Below are positions 42,239 to 53,641 of a stretch of 64,000 nt of DNA, piece by piece. Within the stretch, counting starts at the first letter, position 1. Each line of letters starts with the position of its first letter. Origin of the DNA: Pelecanus crispus (lineage: Eukaryota; Chordata; Aves; Pelecaniformes; Pelecanidae); contig NC_134656.1 of assembly GCF_030463565.1 (NCBI RefSeq), forward strand, positions 1,555,001-1,619,000, written 5' to 3'. The position numbers and the translations under genes were made by a program. Below the pieces are notes generated by a model. That model was not told where the DNA came from and did no database searches. It saw only the letters and a program-made list of their open reading frames with translations.

Positions 42239-42618
42239 CACGAGCAGTTATGGGTGCCAGGGAGGACCCAAACACGAGCGGTTATGGGTGCCAGGGAGTA
42301 CCCAAACATGAGTTATGGGTGCCAGGGAGTACCCAAGCACGAGTTATGGGTGCCAGGGAGTACCCAAACACAAGCGGTTATGGGTGCCAGGGAGTACCCA
42401 AACAGGAGCAGTTATGGGTGCCAGGGAGTACCCAAACACGAGTTATGGGTGCCAGGGAGTACCCAAACACGAGCAGTTATGGGTGCCAGGGAGTACCCAA
42501 ACATGAGTTATGGGTGCCAGGGAGTACCCAAACAGGAGCAGTTATGGGTGCCAGGGAGTACCCAAACACGAGTTATGGGTGCCAGGAGTACCCAAACAGG
42601 AGCAGTTATGGGTGCCAC
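42239..42618. repeat. 31/36-bp minisatellite, 12 copies
   Basis: The core ATGGGTGCCAGGGAGTACCC occurs 12 times. Units come in two lengths, 31 bp (ACGAGTTATGGG) and 36 bp (with CAGTT or CGGTT inserted), interspersed along the array. The last copies are degenerate. Confidence 0.95.
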
Positions 42619-42884
42619 CCGGGGATGCGGGGATGCAGTCAGGATCCCTGGAGCAGCTGGTGACGCTGGCAGACCTTTACGCCAGCAATGGCCATGGGTG
42701 CTCAAGCTCTGGCAGAGCGCTCTGTGGGAACACCCTCTGTCCCTGGGACGGGGATCACCGTGAACCCGGCACTGCCCAAAGAGCCGCTCCGAACCTGGCA
42801 CCCACCTTCACCCGGGGGGTCCCATCTGGGGAAGCAGCAGAGGAAGAACCAGGCACGAAGTCCATCCTCCTCCCTGTCCCGGCG

Positions 42885-43200
42885 GTGGTTTCCTTTGCAG
42901 CAAATTACTGTTTCAGAAATGCAGTAGACATGAAATATGAAGACAGAAATTGCCAGCGACTTTTAATTTGGGTTCTGCCAATTTCTCTGGTCCAGCTATT
43001 GATTTTCCATAAAGATGAATCCCTGCTCCCAGCTCTCTCTGACAGCCGCTATCTGGGTGTTTTGCTTACCCTGAGAGCGGAAATATATGTTTTATTAAGT
43101 GTCAGAGCTCACTAATGAGAAGAGGGAGGAAAATCAATTGTCTGCTGATATCTTGATCTCAAAGACAGGACTAACAAGTTCTTTATTTTGATGTTGTGGG
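42885..43200. promoter_or_regulatory. AT-rich block, possible conserved non-coding element
   Basis: About 300 bp directly after the minisatellite that is far less GC-rich than its surroundings. It contains TTTTAATTTGG, CAATTTCTC, CACTAATGAG, AAAATCAATTG, and a TCF-like GATCTCAAAG. No open frame or repeat hallmark. Confidence 0.3.
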
Positions 43201-43612
43201 CAGGAGGACAGGGCAGAATGACAAACGTGGCAGACAATGGCTGTCAGCTCCGCTACAGAGACAGCTCAGCTGATGAGAAAGGGGAGGAAAGGGGTGCGTG
43301 GTATCTGATTTTTTTTTTTTTTCCAAACACATATGTATTTGTATTAATTCGAAAAGATTCATAGAGTGCTGTAAAATCCTATAGCTGAATCGATCCCTGA
43401 TGCAAAGCCACTCAAAACAGTAACATTTCAGCTGCAGACTACAAGCAGGTTTACGCTCATATTCCTAAAATCAAGACAGCAGCTTGGCCAGCTGTTCTGG
43501 ATAGGGCAGCCAAAGGGATTCCATTTTCCCTTGCTAAATTTGGGACGAAGGTGAGCTTTTATGCCAATGAGAAATACAAGCAAGCTCGGTGCAAAAGTCT
43601 CTGCACGAGACG

Positions 43613-43618
43613 TTTATT
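43613..43618 (-). terminator. Possible polyadenylation signal on the - strand
   Basis: TTTATT on the + strand (CGTTTATTATTG) gives AATAAA on the - strand, about 140 nt after the stop of the last possible exon of the candidate gene. A + strand AATAAA lies just beside it at 43624. Confidence 0.25.
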
Positions 43619-44460
43619 ATTGTGAATAAACGCAAAGGTGCACCACGCTGCGCGCATCGGAAGTGCTCAGGCGACATTCTAACCCTGCCGAAATGAGGGG
43701 CAACGCTTGCTAAGCCCGGGACGTCACCTTGGCTGCGTGAGCAGCTCAGCCACTGCGCTCAGCTCAGCTGTGCGACACTTTCATCTTCTACCTCCACCCT
43801 TTTCAGGTCGGTTCTGGGGTACAGAACACCCCGAATAGCCCAGACCTCGCCAGCTTGAGGGCAGACACGCTCTCCGCCGAGAGCTGTTAAATGCAAAGAC
43901 ACCGTCACATCTTCAGGAATCATGGGATGGGGAAGGTGCCAAGGGAAAGGGACACAAAGCCGCGCACGCCTCGCTCTACACTCCTCCCTGGGCATCCGGC
44001 ACAGGCCACGGCTGGAACAGGAGGCGAGGTTAGCTGGACCTCCACGGGACGACTCTTACGTCCTTAAGCCCCCAGACCACCAAGGCCGAGGGAAAAGGGC
44101 AGGTCCGGTTCCCAGCACACACAGCCCGAACGACAGGATTGGGGTCCATGACATGAGCGTGAAAATTCATTTCTTGCAGAAACTTGGCATTATTACCAAA
44201 TACTGATCTCTGCCAGCCCTCCCCCCCCCCCAAGCAAGGCTATCAACCTTCTTTCACTCAGATTTGTTCTCTTCCTTGTCTGTTAGAGAATTGCACCTGA
44301 CAATTGTATAGTTAATCTCTTGGCAGCTGTGAAATGAAATGGTAAGCTCCGGCTGCCTTGAGAAGATGCATTGATTTCTTAAAATGACAGCTCGCCTGCT
44401 CCCTTGATGTCCAAGCAGAAGCTCAGGGCTGGTGTTACGGGTCTTGCCTATCATTCGATT
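43613..44460 (-). other. Possible unidentified multi-exon gene or its remains
   Basis: Three stretches on the - strand read like protein. 44454-44254 contains SPELLLGHQGSRRAV, PELTISFHSCQEINYTIVRC and NSLTDKEENKSE. 44188-44059 contains FGNNAKFLQEMNFHAHVMDP and NPVVRAVCAGNRTCPFPSAL. 43950-43759 contains MIPEDVTVSLHLTALGGERV and VLYPRTDLKRVEVEDESV. A good donor (AAGGAC|GTAAGA) with a branch-like CTAAC and a CCTGTTCCAG acceptor suggests a 48-nt intron at 44058-44011, and an AATAAA lies at 43618-43613. Phases between the segments do not join cleanly, and I do not recognise the family. It could be a fast-evolving gene, a dead gene or chance. Confidence 0.25.
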
Positions 44461-45285
44461 AAAAATGCTTAGCAGAGAGGCACCAGCTAAGCGTACAAGA
44501 CAGCATTAAGGCTAAGCCCTGACCCAACGATTTAATCACAAGCGGTACGAAGGCACCTTCAAGACGCAGGACGCCTGTCCAGCTTGCTGATGAATGCACC
44601 AGTCGCGGTACTCAACTTGCCACCGCCAACAAGACGAGCCAGTCTTCGCTGCAATAAAACAGCTGACTGGCCAGTTGGGTCCCGCAGCAAAGCAGAGCAG
44701 GAAAAATCTCTTCCTACCCAAAAGGAAGTTTGCAGCACTTAGCGGAGTGGTTTATATCCTATTTCAGCGCATCTCTCGGATAAGGATTATGTGTTTAAGT
44801 TAACAAAACGCCTGACACTGTGTGAAACAGCCTTGGTCTCACCGCAGGGAGAGAAGCGCTGGAGCGTGCCTGGCCTCAGATGTAAAGACTGCAAGATTCA
44901 CCCTCGAAAAGCCAAACCAGCCCACCCCATAAAGCCCAGCAGATCCCACGAGTACCCCAGAACCACCCATGTTTTCCTGGGGGAATATTAATATCTGCAA
45001 AGCAGCAAAGAGCAAAGCTGAAGCCTATTTGGGTACCCCAGGTCTGCCCCACGCTGGGCTCAGCGCAGGGCCCCGGCAGAGCAGCCCTGGGGTGCTGACG
45101 CCGATGTCCTAATGCTCAGGAATTCAGGGCAGGGTCGTTCACAATCCTCCTCCTCCCAGAAACGCTACAAAGAGCAGAATTGTTTGGAGCAGCCTGGATA
45201 GCCGGGGCTGCGAGGAGGATTCACCAGCCCCAGAGGCAGCGGCGTAGCTAAACCAGGCGATTCAAAACCCCAGCGAGGTGCTGGC
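44461..45285. other. Intergenic DNA
   Basis: Unique sequence of moderate GC. Possible - strand coding near 44720-44540 (SCWRWQVEYRDWCIHQQAG) is too weak to call. Confidence 0.4.
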
Positions 45286-45549
45286 GGTGCGAGAAACAGG
45301 GAAACCGTGCGCCGGCATGGCACGAGGAACGGGGCGACCATGTGCCAGCACGGCGCGAGAAACGGGGCAACCGTGTGCCGGCACGGTGCGAGAAACAGGG
45401 CAACCGTGTGCCGGCACGGTGCGAGAAACAGGGCAACCGTGTACCGGCATGGCACGAGAAACAGGGCAACCGTGTGCTGGTGGTGCGAGAAACAGGGCAA
45501 CCGTGTGCCGGCACGGCGCGAGGAACGGGGCAACCGTGTGCCAGCACGG
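45286..45549. repeat. 33-bp minisatellite, eight copies
   Basis: GTGCGAGAAACAGGGCAACC followed by GTGTGCCGGCACG repeats every 33 bp from 45286, with one shortened unit near 45470. As 33 is a multiple of three it reads as an 11-residue repeat in several frames on both strands. Confidence 0.95.
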
Positions 45550-46185
45550 TGGGCAGTGGCAAAGGCGGGCAGGGACCCCCTGGAGCCTGGGCAGTGGTAG
45601 GGTGGGCAGGGACACCCCAGTCCCAGCCCTGGGTGGCACAAGGGTGGGCAGGGACCCCCCAAACCTGGGCAGTGGCGAGGGCGGGCAGGGACCCCCTGGT
45701 CCCAGCCTTGGGTGGTGCAAGGGAGGGCAAGGACACTCCCCCCCCCCCCCCCCCCCCCGAACCTGGGCGGTGGTAGGGTGGGCAGGGACCCCCAGCCCTG
45801 GGCAGTGGCGAGGGTGGGCAGGGACCTGCTGGTGCCAGCCTTGGGTGGTGGCAAGGGTGGGCAGGGACCCCCAGCCCTGGGCAGTGGTGAGGGTGGGCAA
45901 GGACCCCCCCCCCGAACCTGGGTGGTGGCAAGGGTGGGCAGGGACCCCCTGGTCCCAGCCCTGGGTGGTGGCAAGGGTGGGCAGGGACCCCCCAAACCTG
46001 GGCAGTGGTGAGGGCGGGGAGGGACCCCCCAGTCCCAGCCCTGGGTGGTGCAAGGGAGGGCAAGGACCCTCCCCCCCCCCCGAATCTGGGCGGTGGTAGG
46101 GTGGGCAGGGACCCCCAGCCCTGGGCGGTGGCGAGGGCGGGCAGGGACCCCCCGGCCCCAGCCCCAGCCCCAGCCCCGGCCCCGG
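45550..46185. repeat. Second minisatellite, GTGGGCAGGGACCCCC-based
   Basis: Units of about 30 or 60 bp built of GGGTGGGCAGGGACCCCC, CAGCCCTGGG and CAGTGG recur until about 46185. A C-run of about 22 lies at 45738-45759. The array follows the 33-bp array directly. Confidence 0.9.
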
Positions 46186-46420
46186 CCCCCCACGCCACAA
46201 TGGTCGCCACGGCAACCTGCGCGGCGTGCGGGGCTGCGGGCAGCCGGGCCGGGCGGTGCCGCGGGCAGAGCCGGGCTGGGCCGGGCCGGGGCCGGGGCCG
46301 CTGGACGGAGCTCCCCGGGGCCTGGAAAGGTGGGGCGGGGGGTCCTGGCCGGAGGAGCCAGGGCTCGGACCCCGGGGCGGGGCGGGGTGGGGAGGCTGCC
46401 CTGGGATGAGGGGCTGGCTT
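46186..46420. promoter_or_regulatory. CpG-rich core with an RFX X-box
   Basis: GTCGCCACGGCAAC (46203-46216) fits the RFX X-box rule GTNRCC(N2)RGYAAC. It lies in about 230 bp of CpG-rich unique sequence between two minisatellites and looks like a promoter. The nearest downstream + strand gene is FNDC11, whose coding exon starts with an acceptor and so needs an upstream first exon. Whether this is its promoter is inference. Confidence 0.4.
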
Positions 46421-46431
46421 TGAGGGCTTTG

Positions 46432-46915
46432 GGGTGCCCCGGCCCCCGTGGGTGCCCCCGGCTCCCGTGGATGCCCCGCTCCCGTGGGTGCCCCCGGCCT
46501 CTGTGGGTGCCCCCAGCCCCCGTGGGTGCCCCGCTCCCATGGGTGCCCCAGACCCCGTGGGTGCCCCCGGCCCCCATGGGTGTCCTGGCCTCCATGGGTG
46601 CCCCGCTCCCGTGGGTGCCCCGGACCCCGTGGGTGCCCCGCTCCCGTGGAGCCCCGCTCCCGTGGGTGCCCCCGGCCTCTGTGGGTGCCCCCAGCCCCCG
46701 TGGGTGCCCCCAGCCCCCATGGGTGCCCCAGACCCCGTGGGTGCCCCCGGCCCCCATGGGTGTCCTGGCCTCTGTGGGTGCCCCGCTCCCGTGGGTGCCC
46801 CGGACCCCGTGGGTGCCCCCGGACCCCGTGGGTGTCCCGCTCCCGTGGGTACCCCCAGCCCCCGTGGGTGTCCCAGACCCCGTGGGTGTCCTGGACCCTA
46901 TGGGTGCCCCCCTTT
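46432..46915. repeat. 18-bp minisatellite, about 26 copies
   Basis: CCGTGGGTGCCCCCGGCC and variants (GCTCCCGTGGGTGCCCC, CCTCTGTGGGTGCCCCC) repeat every 18 bp. The unit has no stop in several frames, so reading frames of more than 600 codons cross this array and the one before it. Confidence 0.95.
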
Positions 46916-46919
46916 GCCC

Positions 46920-48811
46920 CCCAAACCCTGGCCCGGCGAGCCTGGGGCTGTGCCTGTGCAACCGCAGCCTGCCAGGCTGCCAAGGTAGCGGCGCTGCCGG
47001 GAACGCAGCCGGCTCTGGCAAGAAGAAAAGGGATATAAAAACAGAGAGGGAAAACAAGCACACTCACAGCTCTGTCTGTGGGCAAACAAACGGCTCCAGG
47101 GAGCCAAATCGCTTGGAAAGCGGGGTAACGTAACCTGCTGTGTGTGCTGTCCCTGTTGTGCTCCATACGGGGATGCCAGGAGCTGGCACTGCTTTGGTTT
47201 AGGGGTTGGGTTTTTTTTTTTTGGTTGGGTGGTGTTTTTGGGTGGGTTTTTTTTTTTGTGCAAAGAAAAAAGTGAAAAAGGAAATGCAGCTTGTTTTTTA
47301 AGTTGACAGCTCTCTTGGGGGAAAAAAAAAAAAAACAACCTGCCGTGAATGAGTGAATTAGTAGAAATTGTCGTGCAGCTAGGGGCCAGACATCTGAAAG
47401 GTTTACAAACGCTTGAAATTCCTACGAGGAAGTGTTAATAGTTCTGATATGTATTTAGGGAAAATGAGGCTAAGAAAAATTGCTTTGTCAACTAGATATC
47501 ACCATCTAGTTTCTACAAGAGATAAAAGAATTAAAATATTCCAGTTAGATACTACAAGAACTTAAATATATAACCAGAAAATTACACAGAATGAGGGAAG
47601 TTGTTACTAGCAACACCTGTTGCTGGAGCGCGTCAGCGCAGTCTGACTGGGGCCACAAAACCTTGCTTTCAGAATTCCGCATTTCCTCCTTTTACAAATC
47701 AAGCTCGTTCAGCTCGTGAAAGCCACATTCGCCGCGTCAAGCTGGGTTCTCATTACCCTACCACCAGCAACAGGGGCACAGGCCTTGATTTAGCTGATTC
47801 CTGTTTATGATACGTAAGCTGCGGGAGCCACAGGTACTTCAGCTAAAGCGTAAGGCAGGAACACTCCCCCCCTTGGCTCTGCAGGCACCGCCAGCCAGGG
47901 CAGGGCTTTGGCAGTAATGAAACAGCCGAGACCAAGCCAGACGCGGTGTCGCAAGGGACCGCTGCCGAAATACCTTCTTACCAGCAAACCGTTACCTGTC
48001 CGCAGGTGCTTTACGTGTGCTTCATTCTCTTAACTGCACGTTGCTTATAGACCAGCAGCGTGCGTCTACGAGCGAGTATGTATCATGGGCCAAGGCGATG
48101 ACGGAAAGTGAAACCAAAGAAAGGGAAAGCAATACCTCACGGGCAGGTTATGACATATATTATATGTCAATCCACCACCGTTGAAGGCAGAGGTGCAAGG
48201 AGAAACGCTAGCGTTCCTCTTGAAAGCTGTTGTGAGGTGGCACGCAGCGTATTGCATGGTTCCGCCTGCTGCCTACCCGCTCGCTTGGGGGGCAGAGGGT
48301 TAATTGGAATCACCACGCTGATTATGTAGCTGTAGGAACTGGCTTAGAAGTTGGGTCTTAAACCTCAACAGCCTGGCAGGTTACAAAGAGAGAAAGAGAG
48401 ACATCTCCAGAGATGTAGAAGAATGGAAAGAAATTGCTTACAGGAGTACAAAGGCATCTAATTAGAACGAAACAGAAGATAATAAGATAGGGAGAAATTT
48501 CGGCAGTGTATCAGAGCCTAGTTCCTGACAGTAAATCTATTAAGCAGACGCAGAGCCTCTCAAGGAGGGGTAGCAGGAGACCAGTTGGTTGGACTGTATC
48601 AAAGGTAGACCATACAAAACATTAGAAACCGTACAACTGTAAAGGAAAATTCCTCTGGAACTACATCTCCGCTAACAGTTCTTTCCCATCTATAAATTTC
48701 TAAGCTAAGCTTTAATTAGGAGAGGAAAGAAGTGTCACAGCCATGATTATACTCCCTCACAGCCGCTTTTCCTTTGGTTCTTAATGACGTTATCGCTGCT
48801 TTCTTACACAG
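46920..48811. other. Upstream region or first intron of FNDC11
   Basis: T- and A-tracts at 47210-47335 (T13, T13, A15), then about 1.4 kb that is AT-rich for this window, without repeat hallmarks that I can name or a protein exon. It may be an FNDC11 intron, since the FNDC11 coding exon begins at an acceptor. Confidence 0.45.
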
Positions 48812-49840
48812 CAACTGAGCTTTGGAATCATGGCTATGATTTTGAATGAGCGTGAAACCAGTTCGGAGAGCAGTGCGCAGGGCGAACAGCCGCCAGACAG
48901 CGCCAGCTGGGAGAGGTACTTGGAAAGCAGAAGCCTTGTTCTGCAGTTCCTGCACTCCGACCTGAGCCCCCACCACCTCCAGCACCACCAGGACAAAGTT
49001 GAGCTCCTGAAGAAGAGCTCCTTCTACTTGGACATTGAGCCCAAACACGTGTACGTGAGAGACCAGAACCACGTGATGCATCGCACTGACATCTTGCAAC
49101 TCATCGACCCCTGCCAACTCCAGAGGATGAAGAAGGTGGGAAAAAACCAGACTGAAATCCAGCTGTCGCTTTTAACTGAGCTGTTAGAACAGCTGGGGCG
49201 AGGTCGGGAGGAGCTGAGCTGCTACGTGGAGACCTTTGACATGATAACTTTCCTCTCCCAGTGGGACTTGATTATGCAGAGAATGTCCAAGCTCTCCGAG
49301 TTTATGCAAACTCTCCTTTCCTTGCAAGTGCCAGGAAAGCTCCACGTCAAGCACCGTTTGGTGTCACATGCAGATCTCAGAGGCACTAGACTCCCCAACA
49401 TTAGGCTTTCCCTCTGTACAAAGATGCCGCTGATTTTTGATCGAAGAGAATCATTTGCACAGAAGGACTGGGCCCAGCTCAAGTGGTTTACCGAAAATCA
49501 AGAGTCACACCTTGAGCAGTATGAACTGCACATCACCTTACTGACAAACGGGAGTCAGACGGAAGCGGGGTACGGTAGGCTGCAGAACGTCACCTCCAAC
49601 ACGTGCGTAGTGCAGGGCCTGCAGCCGGGCAGATCATACGAATTCACAATTAGAAGAACGCACACTCACACAGTCGTCTTTAACAAATGGCACGACAGCA
49701 TTATATTGAAGACAAAAACTGACGCTATTGAAGACGTGGACAGCAGCTCTTGTGCACCAGAACCATGAGGTGGCACACAAGAACGTTTTTCTCATTTTAT
49801 CCCTTTGAGAAAGATGAATGAGAAAAATTAAAGGTAAACC
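48812..49840 (+). CDS. FNDC11: Fibronectin type III domain-containing protein 11
   Basis: The coding frame 48830-49768 (312 residues, human 318) lies in one exon that starts after a TGCTTTCTTACACAG acceptor. Matches to human FNDC11 run throughout: SDLSPHHL (human SDLSPHLL), QLIDPCQLQRMKKVG (QLIDPWKFQRMKKVG), PGKLHVKHRLVS (PGRLHVKHRLVS), TKMPLIFDRR (TKMPVVFDRK) and EQYEL. The C-terminal third (about 235-305) is the FN3-like fold with GLQPGRSYEFTIRR. The N-terminal two thirds look helical. No signal peptide or membrane helix. The function is unknown and human expression is mainly in testis. The ATG at 48830 is six bases before a second one (MAMILNE); either could serve. It is convergent with HELZ2, as in human. 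Confidence 0.95.
49827..49832 (+). terminator. FNDC11: FNDC11 polyadenylation signal (ATTAAA)
   Basis: ATTAAA in GAAAAATTAAAGG, about 60 nt after the stop codon. A canonical AATAAA at 50581-50586 is a distal alternative. Confidence 0.45.
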
Positions 49841-49844
49841 TTAT

Positions 49845-50569
49845 TTTTAAACATTTTGCGTAAACCTGAACTCATTCTGTTTTCAACGACCATTTTACAA
49901 GCGCCTTCCCCAAGTCTTTCCCGGTTAACAGTAACCCATTCCAAATTTCCCCCACAAAACAACATCCTTGGGCAGATTCGGGACTCAGCGCTCCCTCCCA
50001 GAACTCACAGGTGGGAGCAGCTAGAAGCAGGGAATCTCGCAGGACACGGCGGCTGCAAAGCACGGGAGACAGAAGCATCTCCATCCTTCCAGCCACCGAA
50101 AGATGCCCAGCGCCAGCTTCTTGCAGTGACGTTGGTTTGGTTTTTTTGCCCCAAGTTATTTTTTTCCCCCGTGTCCTCCTCCCAAACACCTGACTGAATC
50201 CTAAGCTCTCCAAATCACTCACCCTAACTTACCTCCATCTCTGGCTCCTCGCACCCTCGACACCCTGCGCCTTATAGGTACCTAAGCATGATTTCATGCT
50301 CACCCCTCTGCAGTGTGTGAAAAGATCACTGCGATTAAAAAAAAAAACCAAACCCAAAACAACCCAACAAAAAAAAAAACCAACCCCAAGCAGCCCCCCA
50401 CGGCTCCACAACAAACAGGGAAGGCTAATACAGCCATACGATCAGTATATAGAAACCAATCTTTTCTGCCATGGACTGCAGTTAATGCTCATTTTCCTTT
50501 TTACCATTTGGTTCAGTCCAAATATAGCTGTCCTCACACAGGTTCTAGTCAAAGCACATCACATCAATG
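49845..50569. other. DNA between convergent FNDC11 and HELZ2
   Basis: About 700 bp with A-rich tracts (50337-50390, mixed A and CCAAAC). No exon seen. It may be the FNDC11 3'UTR if the distal signal is used. Confidence 0.45.
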
Positions 50570-50580
50570 GACCTTTTCAT

Positions 50581-50593
50581 AATAAAATTTATT
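50581..50593. terminator. Facing polyadenylation signals between FNDC11 and HELZ2
   Basis: AATAAAATTTATT holds AATAAA on the + strand (50581-50586) and on the - strand (50593-50588). It could end both convergent genes. Confidence 0.45.
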
Positions 50594-53500
50594 ATTTAAA
50601 TAAATTCAAATAATTTTTACAATTATGGCTTAAATATCAAAAAAGGAATGTTGAGGTTCATTCTTATAAACAGTAGAAGCAGGTAAAAATATTTGTATCC
50701 AAAACATCTTTTGAGGTTTGCTGCAAGTCACAGACATACAAAAGATAAAAACCTGCCACATTTAAAGTTCCTTAATTTACACTTCATGACACTTAACATT
50801 TCATTTCTATTTTTAAAAAACCCAACAATTTATTGCAGTAAATTGATTGTCCTACACAGATCTGTCCAAATCCTCAAAAACAGTCCCGTGGGCTTCTCCT
50901 TTGCCAGCTGGAGCCAAGGAGAGGTTTCCTAGTCCTGGACTTGCGGAATTTCACAGCCAGTCCCAGCAGGATGCAGGGCGACGGCTGCAACCGCACGGGC
51001 CGTCACCGGCTGACGCCTGGCACGCCGCTTGCTGCGTGCGCAGGTTCCCGTTGCTCAGCCTGGGCTCAAACTCCAGCTAGGGCTGAGGAAATGAAGTTAT
51101 CCTGTTGGATGAACCGACATTTGTGTCCTGCAACAGCGTTCTTTTGTCTGCGAGCTGTGGAAAATGTAGAGCCTGCGATCAGACAGACACCCTGCGCACC
51201 AGGCTGCCAGTGGTTTCTTACTGGAATTACCAAAGCTTTGGCCGTTCTGGTCTTTTGTAAGTATTTTAGGAATATGTGCTTGAACATAAAATTCTTTCAA
51301 AAGGAAATTCAAAGCTCTGTGTGCAAACGAAACCAGACTACTTTGAACCTTTTTCCTCTATTGATTTCTATGAGTCTATCCACGAGCGTAAGGACAAGAA
51401 CACGATATTCAGCTGTCACTAACAGTCTATAAAAAGTTTAATTGCACTTTCTGCTATCCCTGACTATTGCAGCTGCATGACCAACTCTGCAGGTTCCTGC
51501 TCACAGCCCAAACAGCCCAAAAGTCCAGCCTGGTTGTTTACTGCTGTTTGGGTGGTCTCGGGCAGCGTTTCCTAAACACCAGTTACAAAATGCATCTTCG
51601 GGGGGCGGAGGGGGGAGTATATTGTCTTGCAACACAGAGGTGACCAAGCAAAGCATTTCAGTCTAGGCTCTACTCCAAGGAGTAGCAGTAAACATTTTTT
51701 CCCCACTGAGGGCAAAGGGAGTTGCTTTGTAAGGTCTTTTCCTTCATCTACACAAACACATGGCCAAACCTCACACAAGAGCACTGGACTGAGCCCCTAC
51801 GCTTGGGGTAAGTCTCCTCGTTTGTGTTACATTTAACGAAATAACCAGCAAAAAAACCAGGGGAGAAACTCTTCACTTACATCTAATGATCATGAAAACA
51901 AGACCCGCCGGTTCTAAAGGGACCAAGATGACTTTGTTGGAACGACGCTGGCACCATGCTAAAGTATTTATCCCAACAATTCCAGCAGCTTTTGCAATTC
52001 TCCACCTCGTCTTGGAGATACATGATTGCATTTCAGTAGTCCGCAAAATGATTCCTGTACAAGCTTATTTTGGAATTGCAGTAATGCTTGCAAAACCAGG
52101 CTGGCGCAGACTCTTTTAAGATCCCAGCCGGGGTGACTTCAAAGAGGAATGATGAACTTTACACCTTACCAGCTTTTATCAAGCATCTTTAGGACCAGCA
52201 GGAGGTTCTTCCTACGGGCTTTTGTCCCTCATGGAATCGCCAGCCATATGCCCATTATTATGCTTCAGTAAGACAAGAGCAAGCCTGGGTGGTCTCTAGC
52301 GTACAGATCAAACCCACCAAATGCAGAAGTGCAGGAAGGTAGTTTAAAATTAGGAAGAGAACAACATTTCTCCATAGGTTCTCAAGTCAAGTCTAAGACA
52401 GAGCCATGAGACGAAACACAGCGTTAAATAAGGACCTTTCCAGACACAACGCTTTCTTATTGCACATTCCTCCACGCTGGGAAAGCCATGCTGCATTTTC
52501 AGTTCAAACACGGGATTCTTCTTGATTCTTCCCTGCCATAGCGCTGTGAAGTCACGGGGACCCCCTCGCTAACACCAAGGAGGATTTGCGTCCCGGCACA
52601 GCACACACGTGGTGCAAAACCACCGTGCTTGCGTCTTGGCTCCATCCCACGTGAACGTCTAGAGACAGCCAAGCGTGCGGTCTTGGGGAGAGCTGAGGCA
52701 GGCACTTCATACATTCAGAATTGAAATGAGATAAAAGACACCCCTCCCTCAAAACTAGCATGCTTCAAAAAGCAGCTCCGTGATTCAGCAGAGAGTGCCA
52801 CTTCACCGCTATCTATACATCTGTATCGGCCATACATTACCGGGCAAAAGCAGCCTTCCCTAGTGAATCACGGCTTCCAGTTCACAGCAGTTTGGCTACT
52901 TAAAATTAAAAAAAAAAACAAAAAACAAACCATTATACACATATATGCTGTGGTACATTTATCAAATTTCCATCACTGCTCTTAAAAACTCAGGCCATAA
53001 GACTGAAACAAATTCACAGAGTTAAAAGTTAATAAATTAGAAGCAGCTTTAAAAAAACATATGGGGTAGGAAAGGGGGGCTTTTACAGGAGATTTCAAAT
53101 AAAACTCAGAACAGTTTAAAATACACTTACAAATTCCAACGTTTCCTGGTAGGAGTGGTCCTCGCTTTTCATTAACTTTATACCGGTGAGGACAACCTCC
53201 TTTGTACAAAGAACAAGGAAAGCTGTTTACAAAATCAACTTGGCCTTGGCTATGTGATATTTACACACTCAGAGAACGGCGCTTTGGCTAGACAAAGAGC
53301 AGTACGTGCTTCTCTCTTTGCTTTCTTCCTTCACTTAAAAAACCCCAAAACAACAACAACAAAAAACCCCAAAACAAAACAAAAAATATTCTTCTGCTTT
53401 GAGAAATGGGAAGCCTTAAAAATTCCCTGGCCTTGGTTTTAAAAGGAGTGGTAGCACTCAGAAGCTTTGGTCCTCTATGGCAAATGGCAGCTTGCCGCGC

Positions 53501-53622
53501 AGCTCCGTCGCGTGCAGTCATTCCACCCTCGACGAATGGACTGAGTGTTTGGTCCCCAACGCGCAGCTGCACCGGCAGATAGGATGGCGGCTCCACTGAG
53601 GATCTTACAGTTACAAAACCAG

Positions 53623-53641
53623 TATCATCATCGTCATCATC
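53623..53641. repeat. CAT/ATC microsatellite in the HELZ2 3'UTR
   Basis: About six imperfect ATC units (ATCATCATCGTCATCATCA). Confidence 0.7.

Noticed and set aside
42239-42618. CRISPR-like array
   Set aside because: Units are head-to-tail without unique spacers, in a vertebrate genome: a minisatellite.
45165-47166. Very long - strand reading frames (over 600 codons) rich in Pro, Gly, Thr and His
   Set aside because: They follow the 33-, 30/60- and 18-bp minisatellites, which lack stops in several frames on both strands at once. No family match, no splice logic.
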